From positions 1-64,000 of the forward strand of contig VAZV01000148.1 in NCBI GenBank assembly GCA_005884765.1: a stretch of DNA of 64,000 nt, given 5' to 3'. Positions within the stretch are counted from its first letter, which is position 1. Each line of letters starts with the position of its first letter. Under the pieces are notes generated by a model that was not told where the DNA came from, searched no databases, and saw only the letters and a list, made by a program, of their open reading frames with translations. Both the position numbers and the translations under genes were made by a program. This DNA is from Alphaproteobacteria bacterium (GTDB taxonomy: Bacteria; Pseudomonadota; Alphaproteobacteria; Rhizobiales; Xanthobacteraceae). Positions 26,091-34,283 of this stretch are shown piece after piece.

Positions 26091-26333
26091 CTATTTCTTC
26101 TTGCGCGGAATGCATTTGCGCGCGCGCTCGACCCCGTTAGGGCCCATCCTGGCGCCGGACACTTCCTTGATTTGGCCCTGCGGACAGGTCCCATCATCGA
26201 CCTGAACGCGCTGGCCAAGCCGCAAATCAGCGATGTCCTGCTCGCGCCCCACCTGATCGATCATCGCATGCGCGGCTGATCCGGATAGCACGAGTGCGAG
26301 CAGGATCAAGCAGCCCCTGAATTTTCCAGCCAT
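26091..26333 (-). CDS. Small secreted protein, DUF6719-like
   Basis: 80 residues from the ATG at 26333, which starts a signal peptide (GCLILLALVLSGSAAHA). The mature chain contains LRLGQRVQVDDGTCPQGQIK and ends in a basic RARKCIPRKKK tail, with two Cys that could pair. The pattern resembles small Rhizobiales periplasmic proteins grouped as DUF6719; that name is from memory and unsure. An upstream in-frame extension reads antisense to the neighbouring M20 gene and was rejected. Confidence 0.7.
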   Translation of the reverse strand: MAGKFRGCLILLALVLSGSAAHAMIDQVGREQDIADLRLGQRVQVDDGTCPQGQIKEVSGARMGPNGVERARKCIPRKKK

Positions 26334-26478
26334 CTCATGCCTCCACGCGGCGCAAAATCTCGCACCCGAGTCTAGGGATACCGCCGCGATTCTGAAAGCG
26401 ATCCGGCCTCGGCAAGTGCCCGCAAAGTGTGCTTTGATCTGGCAGCAGCGAAAAAGCCTCACCGGAAGTATCAAAGCG

Positions 26479-27759
26479 ATGATCGAAAGCGACATCAAAC
26501 AAAGAATTCTCGATGCCGTCGATGCGGGCTTCGACGCGCAGCTCGCTACGACAAGGGACTTCGTCGCGATACCCTCCACGCGCGGCGCCGAAGGGCCGTG
26601 CCAGGACATGATTGGCGACCTCCTGCGCCGGCGCGGCTACGAGGTCGATGACTGGCATATCGATGTCGACGACCTCAGGGAACTGCGCGGCTTTGGCCCG
26701 GTCCTTCATGATTTCTCGAAAGCGCGCACGGTGGTCGGGACTTATCGGCCGTCGAACAATTCTGGCAAATCCCTGATCCTGCAGGGACATTGCGACGTCG
26801 TTCCGACCGGTCCGCTCGAGATGTGGGAGACGCCGCCGTTCTCGCCAGTGATCAAGGACGGCAAGTTGTATGGCCGCGGCGCCTGCGACATGAAGTCGGG
26901 CACCATCGGCGCACTCTATGCGCTGGACGCGATCAGGATGGCCGGCTTTGAGCCGACGGCGCGGATTCACTTTCAGTCCGTGATCGAAGAAGAGAGCACC
27001 GGCGTCGGTGCACTCTCGACCCTGCAGCGCGGCTACCGTGCCGACGCCTGCTTCATTCCCGAGCCGACCGGCGGCAAGATGGTACGCGCGCAAGTCGGCG
27101 TGATCTGGTTTCGCCTCAAGGTGCGAGGCCATCCGGTCCATGTGTTCGAGGCGGGATCCGGGTCGAACGCGATCACCGCGGCCTTTCATCTGATCTGCGG
27201 CTTGCAGCAGCTTGAGGCCGAATGGAACGAACGCGCCAAAAGCGATCGCCATTTCAAGGCACTGACGCATCCGATCAATTTCAATCCCGGAATCATCAGG
27301 GGCGGTGACTGGGCTTCCAGCGTGCCGGCCTGGTGCGACGTCGATTGCCGGATCGCTATCCTGCCGGGCTGGTCGGTTGCGAATGCGCAGGCCGAGATTC
27401 TGTCGTGTGTTTCGGCGGCCGCGCGCGATCATCGCTTCCTCTCCAACAATCCGCCCGATGTGGAATGGTCCGGCTTTTTGTCGGATGGCTATGAGCTGAA
27501 GGATTCCACCGATGCCGAGGCCGCATTCGGCAAAGCCTTTGCGTCAGTCTATGGCGGGGTCGTCGAGGATCTCGTATTTACGGCACTCACCGACACCCGC
27601 TTCTATGGGCTGAATTACAACATCCCGAGCCTGTGCTTCGGCGCCAGCGGGGCGGCGATGCATGGCTTCAACGAATACGTGGAATTGGATTCGTTGCGGA
27701 AGTCCACCAAGGTAACCGCGTTGTTCATCGCGGAATGGTGCGGCGTGGAGGCAATCTAA
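26479..27759 (+). CDS. M20 family metallohydrolase (ArgE/DapE-type deacylase)
   Basis: 426 residues from the ATG at 26479. The zinc-site residues of M20 enzymes are present: His104 and Asp106 in LQGHCDVVPTGP, Asp137 in YGRGACDMKSGT, and an EEES segment near 166. A lid/dimerisation domain interrupts the catalytic domain as usual, and the C-terminal His motif lies in the GAAMHGFNEYV region. It hydrolyses an N-acyl amino acid or related amide in the cytoplasm; the exact substrate is not determined. A thioesterase-like gene follows. Confidence 0.9.
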   Translation: MIESDIKQRILDAVDAGFDAQLATTRDFVAIPSTRGAEGPCQDMIGDLLRRRGYEVDDWHIDVDDLRELRGFGPVLHDFSKARTVVGTYRPSNNSGKSLILQGHCDVVPTGPLEMWETPPFSPVIKDGKLYGRGACDMKSGTIGALYALDAIRMAGFEPTARIHFQSVIEEESTGVGALSTLQRGYRADACFIPEPTGGKMVRAQVGVIWFRLKVRGHPVHVFEAGSGSNAITAAFHLICGLQQLEAEWNERAKSDRHFKALTHPINFNPGIIRGGDWASSVPAWCDVDCRIAILPGWSVANAQAEILSCVSAAARDHRFLSNNPPDVEWSGFLSDGYELKDSTDAEAAFGKAFASVYGGVVEDLVFTALTDTRFYGLNYNIPSLCFGASGAAMHGFNEYVELDSLRKSTKVTALFIAEWCGVEAI

Positions 27760-27870
27760 ACACGTCCAGGGATGTCATGTTGACCATTACCTCGCACGTC
27801 ATTGCCTAACTTACTCGGCCAATCCATGCTGCATTTTGAAGAATTGCTTGAGCGAACGACCGGAGGTTTC

Positions 27871-28269
27871 ATGACGCCGCTTGAAAAAGTCAATTCGATG
27901 AAAATGCCGTTTGCCGAGTTGAAGGGCGTGAAATTCACCGAGGCCGAACAGGATCGCGTGGTGGCGAGGATGCTGGTGCGCCCGGATCTGTGCACCCTGA
28001 ATCACACCATCCATGGCGGCGCGATCATGGCATTAGCAGATTCCGTCGGCGCCGCCGCGACCGTGATCAACTTGCCTGATGATGCCAAGGGCACCACGAC
28101 GATCGAGAGCAAGACCAATTTCATCGGCGGCGCCAAGGAGGGAGCGACCTTGGTCGCGACCGCAACGCCGGTGCATCGCGGACGGCGCACCCAGGTCTGG
28201 CAAACCCGGCTGGAAACCGAAGAAGGCAAACTGGTCGCGATCGTGATTCAGACGCAAATGGTGCTGTGA
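27871..28269 (+). CDS. PaaI-type hotdog thioesterase
   Basis: 132 residues from the ATG at 27871, preferred because GGAGG stands four bases upstream; in-frame ATGs at 27802 and 27826 lack this. The hotdog fold hallmark LNHTIHGGAIMALADSVGAAA covers the central helix, followed by ESKTNFIGGAKEG. These enzymes hydrolyse acyl-CoA thioesters such as phenylacetyl-CoA derivatives. Substrate unknown. About 110 bases follow the M20 gene, so co-transcription is possible. Confidence 0.88.
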   Translation: MTPLEKVNSMKMPFAELKGVKFTEAEQDRVVARMLVRPDLCTLNHTIHGGAIMALADSVGAAATVINLPDDAKGTTTIESKTNFIGGAKEGATLVATATPVHRGRRTQVWQTRLETEEGKLVAIVIQTQMVL

Positions 28270-28420
28270 CGGGCTCACGTCAGGTGTGATTATTAACCAA
28301 CATGTTGCGTCCGCGCGGCGGAAGACCAATCTGCCGCCTTGAATCTTGTGCTGCAATGCACAATATCCGTGATCTAGGGATTCGACGCCTCCTCGAGGGT
28401 TACCCAAGAGGAGTTTAGAC

Positions 28421-29044
28421 ATGCACCATAACGATGGTGAGAGCCGGGCGCGTGCCAGAAGTCACGTCCGGATACTTAGCCAGCACGAAGAACTGCCGCT
28501 GTTGCGCGATCATCTGTTACGGCTTGACCGTTCCAGCCGCCGCGATCGCTTCCATGGCTACATGGACGACGGATTTATCGAGCGCTATGCCGAAAAATGC
28601 GCCAATGACGGCACCGTCATCATCGCGTACTTCGAGGATGGCGTGGTGCGCGGCGCGGCCGAATTGCATCCGCCGGATCAATCATCCGGTTTACTGCCAG
28701 AGATCGCGTTCAGCGTGGAGGCGTCGGTACGGCGGCGCGGCGTTGGCAGCTTCCTGTTCAGGCAGCTGATCGCGAAAGCGCAAGCGAAAGGCTATCGCTC
28801 CTTGCGGATCACCACCGGCGCCCAAAATCAACCGATGCGGGCGCTCGCCAAGAAATTCGGGGCAAATCTGACATTCCACCACGGCGAATCCACCGGCACC
28901 ATTGATCTGATCGAGCAAAATCAGCCGGAATCGGTGCCTGTGGGTTTCCAAGCAACGCTCGCCGCCGCACGCGCGATAGCGAATTTCAACCGCGCCTATT
29001 GGCGAATGGTGTTGCGGATGTATGGCTGGGGCCGGGCGGCCTGA
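28421..29044 (+). CDS. GNAT family N-acetyltransferase
   Basis: 207 residues. The acetyl-CoA binding motif A is clear as IAFSVEASVRRRGVGSFLFRQLI (R-R-x-G-x-G). Motif B falls at YRSLRITTGAQNQPMRALAKKFG. The N-terminal half has the usual beta strands (VIIAYFEDGVVRGAAELH). The C-terminal ~40 residues extend beyond the minimal fold. The acetyl acceptor cannot be inferred. Stand-alone gene. Confidence 0.88.
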   Translation: MHHNDGESRARARSHVRILSQHEELPLLRDHLLRLDRSSRRDRFHGYMDDGFIERYAEKCANDGTVIIAYFEDGVVRGAAELHPPDQSSGLLPEIAFSVEASVRRRGVGSFLFRQLIAKAQAKGYRSLRITTGAQNQPMRALAKKFGANLTFHHGESTGTIDLIEQNQPESVPVGFQATLAAARAIANFNRAYWRMVLRMYGWGRAA

Positions 29045-29144
29045 CCAAAGATGCTCTCCTGAGCCGCTCGCTGATTTGGAATCAATCAAACGGCTCAAGC
29101 GGTCTTACACACTCAGGTCCCGCGCGAATCATGTCCTGCGAAAA

Positions 29145-29450
29145 TCAGGCCCCGGTTCGCTTGTCGTTACCGAATCTCCGCGCCACGCGGCGCTCGACCA
29201 CGATGGAGCGCTGCGCGCCCTGTTCGCCGGCGATCACGCGCGTCGAGGCGACCCGGGCGGAGGCACGGCCGAGCTTCTTTACTTCGGCTTGAACGTTTTC
29301 CAGCGGTAGCCCCATCAGTGACGCCGCGATCTCCGCCTGCTGATCCTGATCGTCGGTGATGCCGACCGCTGCGAAAATCGCTTCATCCAAGGTCGGCGGA
29401 TCGCGTCGGACGCGTCGCTTCCCATATTTGGTATTCCAGTCTTCGCTCAT
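29145..29450 (-). CDS. Conserved-looking hypothetical protein (101 residues)
   Basis: The start at 29450 gives MSEDWNTKYGKRRVRRDPPT, with a basic patch followed by an acidic helical region (LDEAIFAAVGITDDQDQQAE). It ends with a very basic tail (VVERRVARRFGNDKRTGA). Soluble and charged, with no recognised domain; the basic ends could bind nucleic acid. It is convergent with the GNAT gene. Confidence 0.6.
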   Translation of the reverse strand: MSEDWNTKYGKRRVRRDPPTLDEAIFAAVGITDDQDQQAEIAASLMGLPLENVQAEVKKLGRASARVASTRVIAGEQGAQRSIVVERRVARRFGNDKRTGA

Positions 29451-29677
29451 TGGGGCCTCGTCGTTCGGTGCGAGATACCTAGGTGCCCTGATATTGCATT
29501 GCAATATGAATTTGGCACGGCAATCCAGCTATGCAGTGACGGTTTCAGAGGCCTTGTGGCTTTGTTGCATCTCGATAATCGTTCGTCGGGCGAATCCTGC
29601 CGCGCTGTCACACTGTCCGTCACCCACGATCATTTCCCGTCTGCGAGCTTTAATTCTAATCTTTGATTCTGGCTTCG

Positions 29678-30364
29678 TCAGGGCGCTGCATCGACGGCAT
29701 CAATCAATTTCGGCCTCTGTTGCGGCCAGCGCTTGAGCGCGGTGCGTCCAGCGTCGGTGAGCACGTAGATTCCGCGCTCGGCCCGATCGAACCAGCCATA
29801 GACGTTGTGCAGCAGGATTTTCGGCGCATCGGGAATTTCAGGCTTGAGGTCGCGTACTCGCCGCGGCCCTTGCGACAACGCGCAGGCGCAGGCCAGCGCC
29901 TGCTGACGATATGCCGTCATAATCGGCGCGCGCGTGCTGCCGCCGGTCGCCGGATCGCCCTGGCGTCGCCGATGTTCCGCGACGAGGCGTGAGCGCTTCC
30001 TGGGATCGCGCCGCGGCGCCGTCGTCGGCGGTTTGACGATCACTTCGACCCCGCCGCTGTTCGTCACCGCAAGCATGCCAAAGCCGAGGCGGCGGCAGAG
30101 ATTGCGATAGCGCGCGTCGCTCTCGCGGCCCTTGCCGCGCGCGGACATCCTGGCGGCAATCCAGACTTCGTCGCCGGCACCGGCGCGATCGACCGCCTGC
30201 AGGATGAGCTCGAGGTTGAATGCGAGTTTCAGTTCGCTGATCACCACAATAGGAGGATCATCGGCGCTGAGCGCAACCACGTCACAGCCGCCGATCTCGC
30301 CCTTGACCGTGAAGCCGAGGTTTTCCAGGAATCGTTTAACGGGCAGATAGAGCGCGGTTTCCAA
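29678..30364 (-). CDS. DUF2161-family protein (PD-(D/E)xK-like)
   Basis: 228 residues. The N-terminus has the DUF2161 layout: ETALYLPVKRFLENLGF, GGCDVVALS (Asp) and VVISELKLAF (E-x-K), which together fit a restriction-endonuclease-like PD-(D/E)xK core. A disordered Arg/Pro stretch follows (about 115-145). The C-terminal winged-helix-like part has VRDLKPEIPDAPKILLHNVYGWFD and YVLTDAGRTALKRW. The family has no settled function; a nuclease role is inference. Confidence 0.8.
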   Translation of the reverse strand: METALYLPVKRFLENLGFTVKGEIGGCDVVALSADDPPIVVISELKLAFNLELILQAVDRAGAGDEVWIAARMSARGKGRESDARYRNLCRRLGFGMLAVTNSGGVEVIVKPPTTAPRRDPRKRSRLVAEHRRRQGDPATGGSTRAPIMTAYRQQALACACALSQGPRRVRDLKPEIPDAPKILLHNVYGWFDRAERGIYVLTDAGRTALKRWPQQRPKLIDAVDAAP

Positions 30365-30452
30365 AACAAGACTCCGGCGCCGCGGAAACGCGGCGACTCA
30401 ATGTCCATCAGTCTAGCTGAAAATCCGTCAAGCGTTTGATCAGGGGCTTGGT

Positions 30453-31133
30453 TCAGACCCGTCCGCTTACCGGAAGCAGCGCGCCGGTAATCGCGGTGGC
30501 GGCGTCGCTGGCGAGAAACAGGATGACGTCGGCCAGCTCCTTCGGCGTGACCCATTTCGAAAAATCCGCCCTCGGCATGCCGGCGCGGTTTGCCGGGGTA
30601 TCGATGGTTGACGGCAGCACGGCGTTGACCGTGACCTTGCCCTTCAATTCCGCCGCAAGGGCTTCGGTAAGGCGATGCACACCGGCTTTTGATGCGGCGT
30701 ATGGGCCCATGCCGGAGGCCGCCTGCAACGCGCCCATTGCGCCGACGTTGATAATGCGGCCGGCGCCGGAGGCCATCAAATGCGTTATCGCCGATCGCGA
30801 GGCGTTCAGCGTGGTCAACACGTTAAGCGCATACATGCGCTGCCAGGTTTTCATATCGCCGTCGGCGACCGTCTCGAATGCAAAGCCGCCGGCGATATTG
30901 ATCAGCGCGTCCAGCTTGCCGAAATGCGCTGCAGCCGCATCGATCGCATTTTTGGCCTGCGCTGCGTCCGAGAGGTCGACGCCGCCGATCTCGATCCGGT
31001 TCGCGGTCGCGGGTGCCTGCGATGGCGCATAATCGATGCCCGCCACCCCGGCGCCACGCGCGAGCGCCTGTTCTGCGACTACCTTCCCAAGCGCGCCCAG
31101 GGCGCCGGTCACCACAACTACTTTTCCGTCCAT
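30453..31133 (-). CDS. Short-chain dehydrogenase/reductase
   Basis: 226 residues, single Rossmann domain. The cofactor motif is VVTGALGALGKVV (TGxxxGxG variant), followed by NIAGG in place of NNAG. The catalytic Tyr and Lys are in YAASKAGV, and the preceding strand reads GRIINVGAM, where the usual Ser is Gly-Ala-like. It reduces or oxidises an unknown alcohol/ketone with NAD(P). Divergent from the SGNH hydrolase gene. Confidence 0.88.
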   Translation of the reverse strand: MDGKVVVVTGALGALGKVVAEQALARGAGVAGIDYAPSQAPATANRIEIGGVDLSDAAQAKNAIDAAAAHFGKLDALINIAGGFAFETVADGDMKTWQRMYALNVLTTLNASRSAITHLMASGAGRIINVGAMGALQAASGMGPYAASKAGVHRLTEALAAELKGKVTVNAVLPSTIDTPANRAGMPRADFSKWVTPKELADVILFLASDAATAITGALLPVSGRV

Positions 31134-31254
31134 GATCTGGCCTCCGGCGCCGAGCGAGCGACGTTCACACTACCCAGGCAAAATTCATTTGCAATGCCGT
31201 GAAAACCACATCCCAATACGGTATACGATAGATCAGCACGCAAAGGATGCCGAC

Positions 31255-31980
31255 ATGTCCGACGCGCCTTGCGATCCGCATCTCGATCTCGTCAAATTCA
31301 ACTATTCGCTTCGGCATTTCGCCGAGAGCCTCAAACGACAGCGAAAGATCAAGGTGGTGGCGATCGGCTCGTCGTCGGTTTCAGGTGAAGACAACGTCAT
31401 TCCTTTCCCGCCCCGCCTGGAGTTGGCTCTCAGGAGGCGATTTCCCGACCGCATGATTGACGTCCTCAACAGAGGTATCGGCGGTCAGGAGGCACCGGAA
31501 GAGCTTTCGCGGTTCGACCCCGACGTGATTGCGGAAGCCCCGACGCTGGCGATCTGGCAGGTTGGAACGAATGCGATCTATCACAGGGCTCTGTATGACC
31601 CCCATCGCGTTGCCGGAACCATTGCGACGGGACTGAGCTGGCTCAAGGGCCTTGCGATGGACGTCATCCTGATGGACCTGCAATACGCTCCGGTTCTTCT
31701 CGGAGCACAGGAAAAAGATCAGGCAGCGAAAGAGCAGAAAGAGAAAGACACCAGGCTGATGGTGTCGCTGATATCGGCCGTCGCAACGACCGCTGAGGTC
31801 AATCTGTTTCCGCGTTTCGCGCTGATGGAGCGCTGGGTGACGGTCGACAAGATCGATCAGGCGAAATTGATCGGTCAGGACGGATTGCATCAGACCGATT
31901 TTGCCAACGTCTGTGTTACGCAAGCCTTCGACTGCGCCATCGGTGACGCGGTCGGAATCGTACCGGCGGCGCCCGCGTAA
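31255..31980 (+). CDS. SGNH/GDSL-type hydrolase
   Basis: 241 residues from the ATG at 31255, which has AAGGA eight bases upstream. Block I is IKVVAIGSSSVSGEDN, with the nucleophile Ser in a GxSS context. Block II Gly is in LNRGIGGQEAPEELSRFD, and block III is WQVGTNAIY. The C-terminal Asp-x-x-His region is LIGQDGLHQTD. It is probably a lipase, esterase or carbohydrate deacetylase. No signal peptide is seen, so it is likely cytoplasmic. Confidence 0.85.
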   Translation: MSDAPCDPHLDLVKFNYSLRHFAESLKRQRKIKVVAIGSSSVSGEDNVIPFPPRLELALRRRFPDRMIDVLNRGIGGQEAPEELSRFDPDVIAEAPTLAIWQVGTNAIYHRALYDPHRVAGTIATGLSWLKGLAMDVILMDLQYAPVLLGAQEKDQAAKEQKEKDTRLMVSLISAVATTAEVNLFPRFALMERWVTVDKIDQAKLIGQDGLHQTDFANVCVTQAFDCAIGDAVGIVPAAPA

Positions 31981-32091
31981 GCGCCGACGTCCAGCGCTTT
32001 ACGCCGATCGATAAAATTTGCCGGATTTTTGTAAGCGGATCGCAGAGAGATCGGGCTATTGTGATGCTCTTCCAATCCAGGGGCTGGACTG

Positions 32092-32289
32092 ATGAAACAT
32101 CTACCTGACCACGGCTTGCCGCTCGTTCAGTTGAAGGAACAGCGGCGGGATTTGATCGTCGCTCTGCAAAACCGCAACGGCCCGGTCAGCGGCTGGGAGC
32201 TGATGCAGATCGCCGCGGTTCAGCAGGCGATCTCGGCATTCGAGGAGGTCATCTCCGATCTGGACGCGGAAATGGAAGCCGCCGCGTAA
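32092..32289 (+). CDS. Small helical hypothetical protein (65 residues)
   Basis: ATG at 32092, preceded by AGGGG about eight bases upstream. The product is helical with a coiled-coil-like C-terminal half (QQAISAFEEVISDLDAEME). No recognised family; similar small proteins are common in Bradyrhizobium, from memory. It is convergent with the protein phosphatase gene, 9 bp apart. Confidence 0.65.
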   Translation: MKHLPDHGLPLVQLKEQRRDLIVALQNRNGPVSGWELMQIAAVQQAISAFEEVISDLDAEMEAAA

Positions 32290-32298
32290 GCAATTCGT

Positions 32299-33045
32299 TC
32301 AGGCTTCGAGATAACGCGCTTTCAGTCGCGCGCGGTGCTTCGCGCCGAATTCCAGCCCGTCGCTGAAATAGCTTTCCAGATCGCCATATTCTTCCGCAAT
32401 CGCCTCAAAGGCGGCGGCCAGGAACGACGTTTCGACCGACCCCAGCACCCGCCTGACTTCATCCGGAAGATCGCTGCTGGAGTTGGGATCGCGCCGGTAG
32501 AAGCGGTTGGTAAGGAGGTAATCGTCGGCGATCACGTCGTCGGGCACTCCGAGGGCATGCAGGATCAGCGCGCAGGCAAAGCCGGTGCGGTCCTTGCCGG
32601 CGGTACAGTGGATCACGAGCGGCGCACGATCCTCCAGCAGATGGCCGAACAGGGCACGGAAGCTCGGCGTGTTGTGACGCACATAGTCGCGGTAGGAATC
32701 GCGCATCACGTCGACCGCGTCGATCGACGACAGCGCGGTGCCAGCCGCAGCGCGGGCGCGCAACGACGCAACCACGGTCGGCTCGATCGGCAGTGAATGA
32801 ACCGCGATTTCGCCGATGCCGCAAAGCGCGGTGACACGCTCTTCGGTGCCGCGAAAGTCGAACGCGCTTCTCACGCCCAGGCTACGCAAGATTGCAATGT
32901 CGGCCTCCGTGACATGGCCGAGATGATTGGAGCGGAAGATCTGCCGCCAGCGGACCTTGCGTCCGTCGCGGGCGGCATAGCCGCCTAGATCGCGAAAATT
33001 GCTCGCGCCCTCAAGATTGAGATGACGGGCAGGGGAGTTTGACAT
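32299..33045 (-). CDS. Protein tyrosine/dual-specificity phosphatase family protein
   Basis: 248 residues from the ATG at 33045. The P-loop HCTAGKDRTG (146-155) supplies nucleophile Cys147 and Arg153, and the N-terminal segment NFRDLGGYAARDGR is characteristic of the Y_phosphatase3 family. In this subfamily a Lys follows Gly in the loop, as in phosphatases that also act on lipids. Substrate unknown, cytoplasmic. An alternative ATG lies six codons upstream. Confidence 0.9.
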   Translation of the reverse strand: MSNSPARHLNLEGASNFRDLGGYAARDGRKVRWRQIFRSNHLGHVTEADIAILRSLGVRSAFDFRGTEERVTALCGIGEIAVHSLPIEPTVVASLRARAAAGTALSSIDAVDVMRDSYRDYVRHNTPSFRALFGHLLEDRAPLVIHCTAGKDRTGFACALILHALGVPDDVIADDYLLTNRFYRRDPNSSSDLPDEVRRVLGSVETSFLAAAFEAIAEEYGDLESYFSDGLEFGAKHRARLKARYLEA

Positions 33046-33120
33046 CGAATGGGCTTGAGCCATGCTCTGCGGCGAGAAATGACGACGCGGTTGTCTGGAT
33101 GCAAGCTTTAGGGGGCAATC

Positions 33121-33432
33121 ATGAATTGGCGCAAGGCGATTATTTTGGCTGCGGCGCTGTCGGCTGCCGGAACTCTAGCCGTCGTGCCGCGGGCGTTGGC
33201 GCAGAGTTTCCATACTTATCGCTGCGGCGACGGTACGCAGTTTATCGTGGCTTTTTACGACTGTGACACACACGCCTATGTGCAGATCGACGGCAGAGCC
33301 GTCACCCTTACGAAGCGCCTTGTGCTATCGGGCTCGCGCTACTCGGGCGGCGGGGTGACACTGGGCATCTCCAAAGCCGCCATTACGGTCAGGCACGCGA
33401 GGCGGCCGGTAACGGCGTGCGAACTCATCTAA
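33121..33432 (+). CDS. MliC-like periplasmic lysozyme inhibitor homologue
   Basis: 103 residues with a signal peptide (AIILAAALSAAGTLAVV, cleaved near ALAQS). The mature domain YRCGDGTQFIVAFYD, then VTLTKRLVLSGSRYSGGG and a C-terminal Cys, matches the eight-strand MliC/PliC pattern, including SGxxY, the segment that inserts into c-type lysozyme active sites. It would protect peptidoglycan from host lysozyme. There is no lipobox, so it is soluble rather than lipid anchored. Inhibition is inferred from the fold. Confidence 0.72.
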   Translation: MNWRKAIILAAALSAAGTLAVVPRALAQSFHTYRCGDGTQFIVAFYDCDTHAYVQIDGRAVTLTKRLVLSGSRYSGGGVTLGISKAAITVRHARRPVTACELI

Positions 33433-33437
33433 AGCAA

Positions 33438-33467
33438 AAGGGCCGAAACGATTTCGCTCCGACCCTT
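33438..33467. terminator. Hairpin between convergent MliC-like and DUF2735 genes
   Basis: AAGGG-c-CG at 33438-33445 pairs with CG-a-CCCTT at 33460-33467 around an inner CGAAA/TTTCG pairing. CTTCAGTTCTT follows on the plus strand. It is a plausible bidirectional terminator with one C-A mismatch. Confidence 0.45.
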
Positions 33468-33525
33468 CTTCAGTTCTTGATGTCCACCAACCGGCTGCGC
33501 GCCGGTGTCCGATTGATGCCCGGCA

Positions 33526-33732
33526 TCAGCTTTCCCGTGCCGGCTTGGATTTAGCTTCCTGGATGGCCGCCTCGTGATACCAGCTCTCGCTGCAGGCAGC
33601 CTCGTTGAGGCGGTAGTCGCCGAGCGCGCCCGGCGGTTGGACCTCGTCGTAGCGACGTCCGCCGAGGGCCGCGCGACCCCCGGCCGGGAATTGATAGATC
33701 TTGGCGGAGCCCTGATTAAAACTCGTGTTCAT
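33526..33732 (-). CDS. DUF2735-family small protein
   Basis: 68 residues. The family hallmark is the N-terminal SAKIYQFPAGGRAALGG stretch, followed by a helical tail rich in Ala, Glu and Lys. DUF2735 proteins are small cytoplasmic Rhizobiales proteins, often found near glutamine synthetase or nitrogen genes. Here glnII lies about 550 bases away in the divergent direction. GGAG-like bases (AAGGAG) precede the ATG. Confidence 0.82.
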   Translation of the reverse strand: MNTSFNQGSAKIYQFPAGGRAALGGRRYDEVQPPGALGDYRLNEAACSESWYHEAAIQEAKSKPARES

Positions 33733-34174
33733 TTCATTCTCCTTGCGTCGAAGCGCTTGACCTCATGGTGCGCCCGACTCGTTCTCTTGCGGTTACCTAA
33801 GTGCGATATCGTTGGTGCCCGCGCTGATGCAACCTGATCAAAGGAAAATCATCGGATGTCTAATTTGTAGGCATTTCCGGGTCTGCACCCTGCAAGGCAG
33901 TGAGCAGATGATTAACGCTTGGGCCGATGTGAAGGTTGCTAGATTGAGCCGGCGCACTCAGCGGATGTTGCGGGCGACTGCCGCGCCTTTAATCGGCGGC
34001 GGCTGTCCGGCATGAACTGCCGCAGAAAGCGGCGTGATCGCGGCCCTAAATCCGTGGTTTCGCCACTTCGCGAAAGCGCGCACCGCGCTTCTATGCCGCA
34101 CCCACAAGGGCGATCAGGCATCGCCGCCGCCGGACAACTTTCGGTGTGTGGATAAGCGCTGCACTGGAGCGCTC
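33733..34174. other. Intergenic region upstream of glnII
   Basis: Long leader region between divergent DUF2735 and glnII. It should contain upstream activator sites for the sigma-54 promoter, but no clear NtrC dyad was located. A dyad AGCGCT-N7-AGCGCT lies at 34155-34173, touching the promoter. No gene was accepted here. Confidence 0.5.
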
Positions 34175-34190
34175 TGGCATTTTAATTGCT
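34175..34190 (+). promoter_or_regulatory. Sigma-54 (RpoN) promoter of glnII
   Basis: TGGCATTTTAATTGCT matches the -24/-12 consensus: the invariant GG (34176-34177) and GC (34188-34189) are separated by exactly ten bases. Transcription should start near 34201, leaving a leader of about 83 bases before the ATG at 34284. NtrC/sigma-54 control of glnII under nitrogen limitation is established in Bradyrhizobium; the element here is read from sequence. Confidence 0.85.
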
Positions 34191-34283
34191 TGGAAAGAAA
34201 TGGCCGATGGTGGCCGGGTACACCTGTGCGGATCATTAGGACTTGGTTCCCATTTTTCGCATTACCAACACAGAGAGAGCTCA

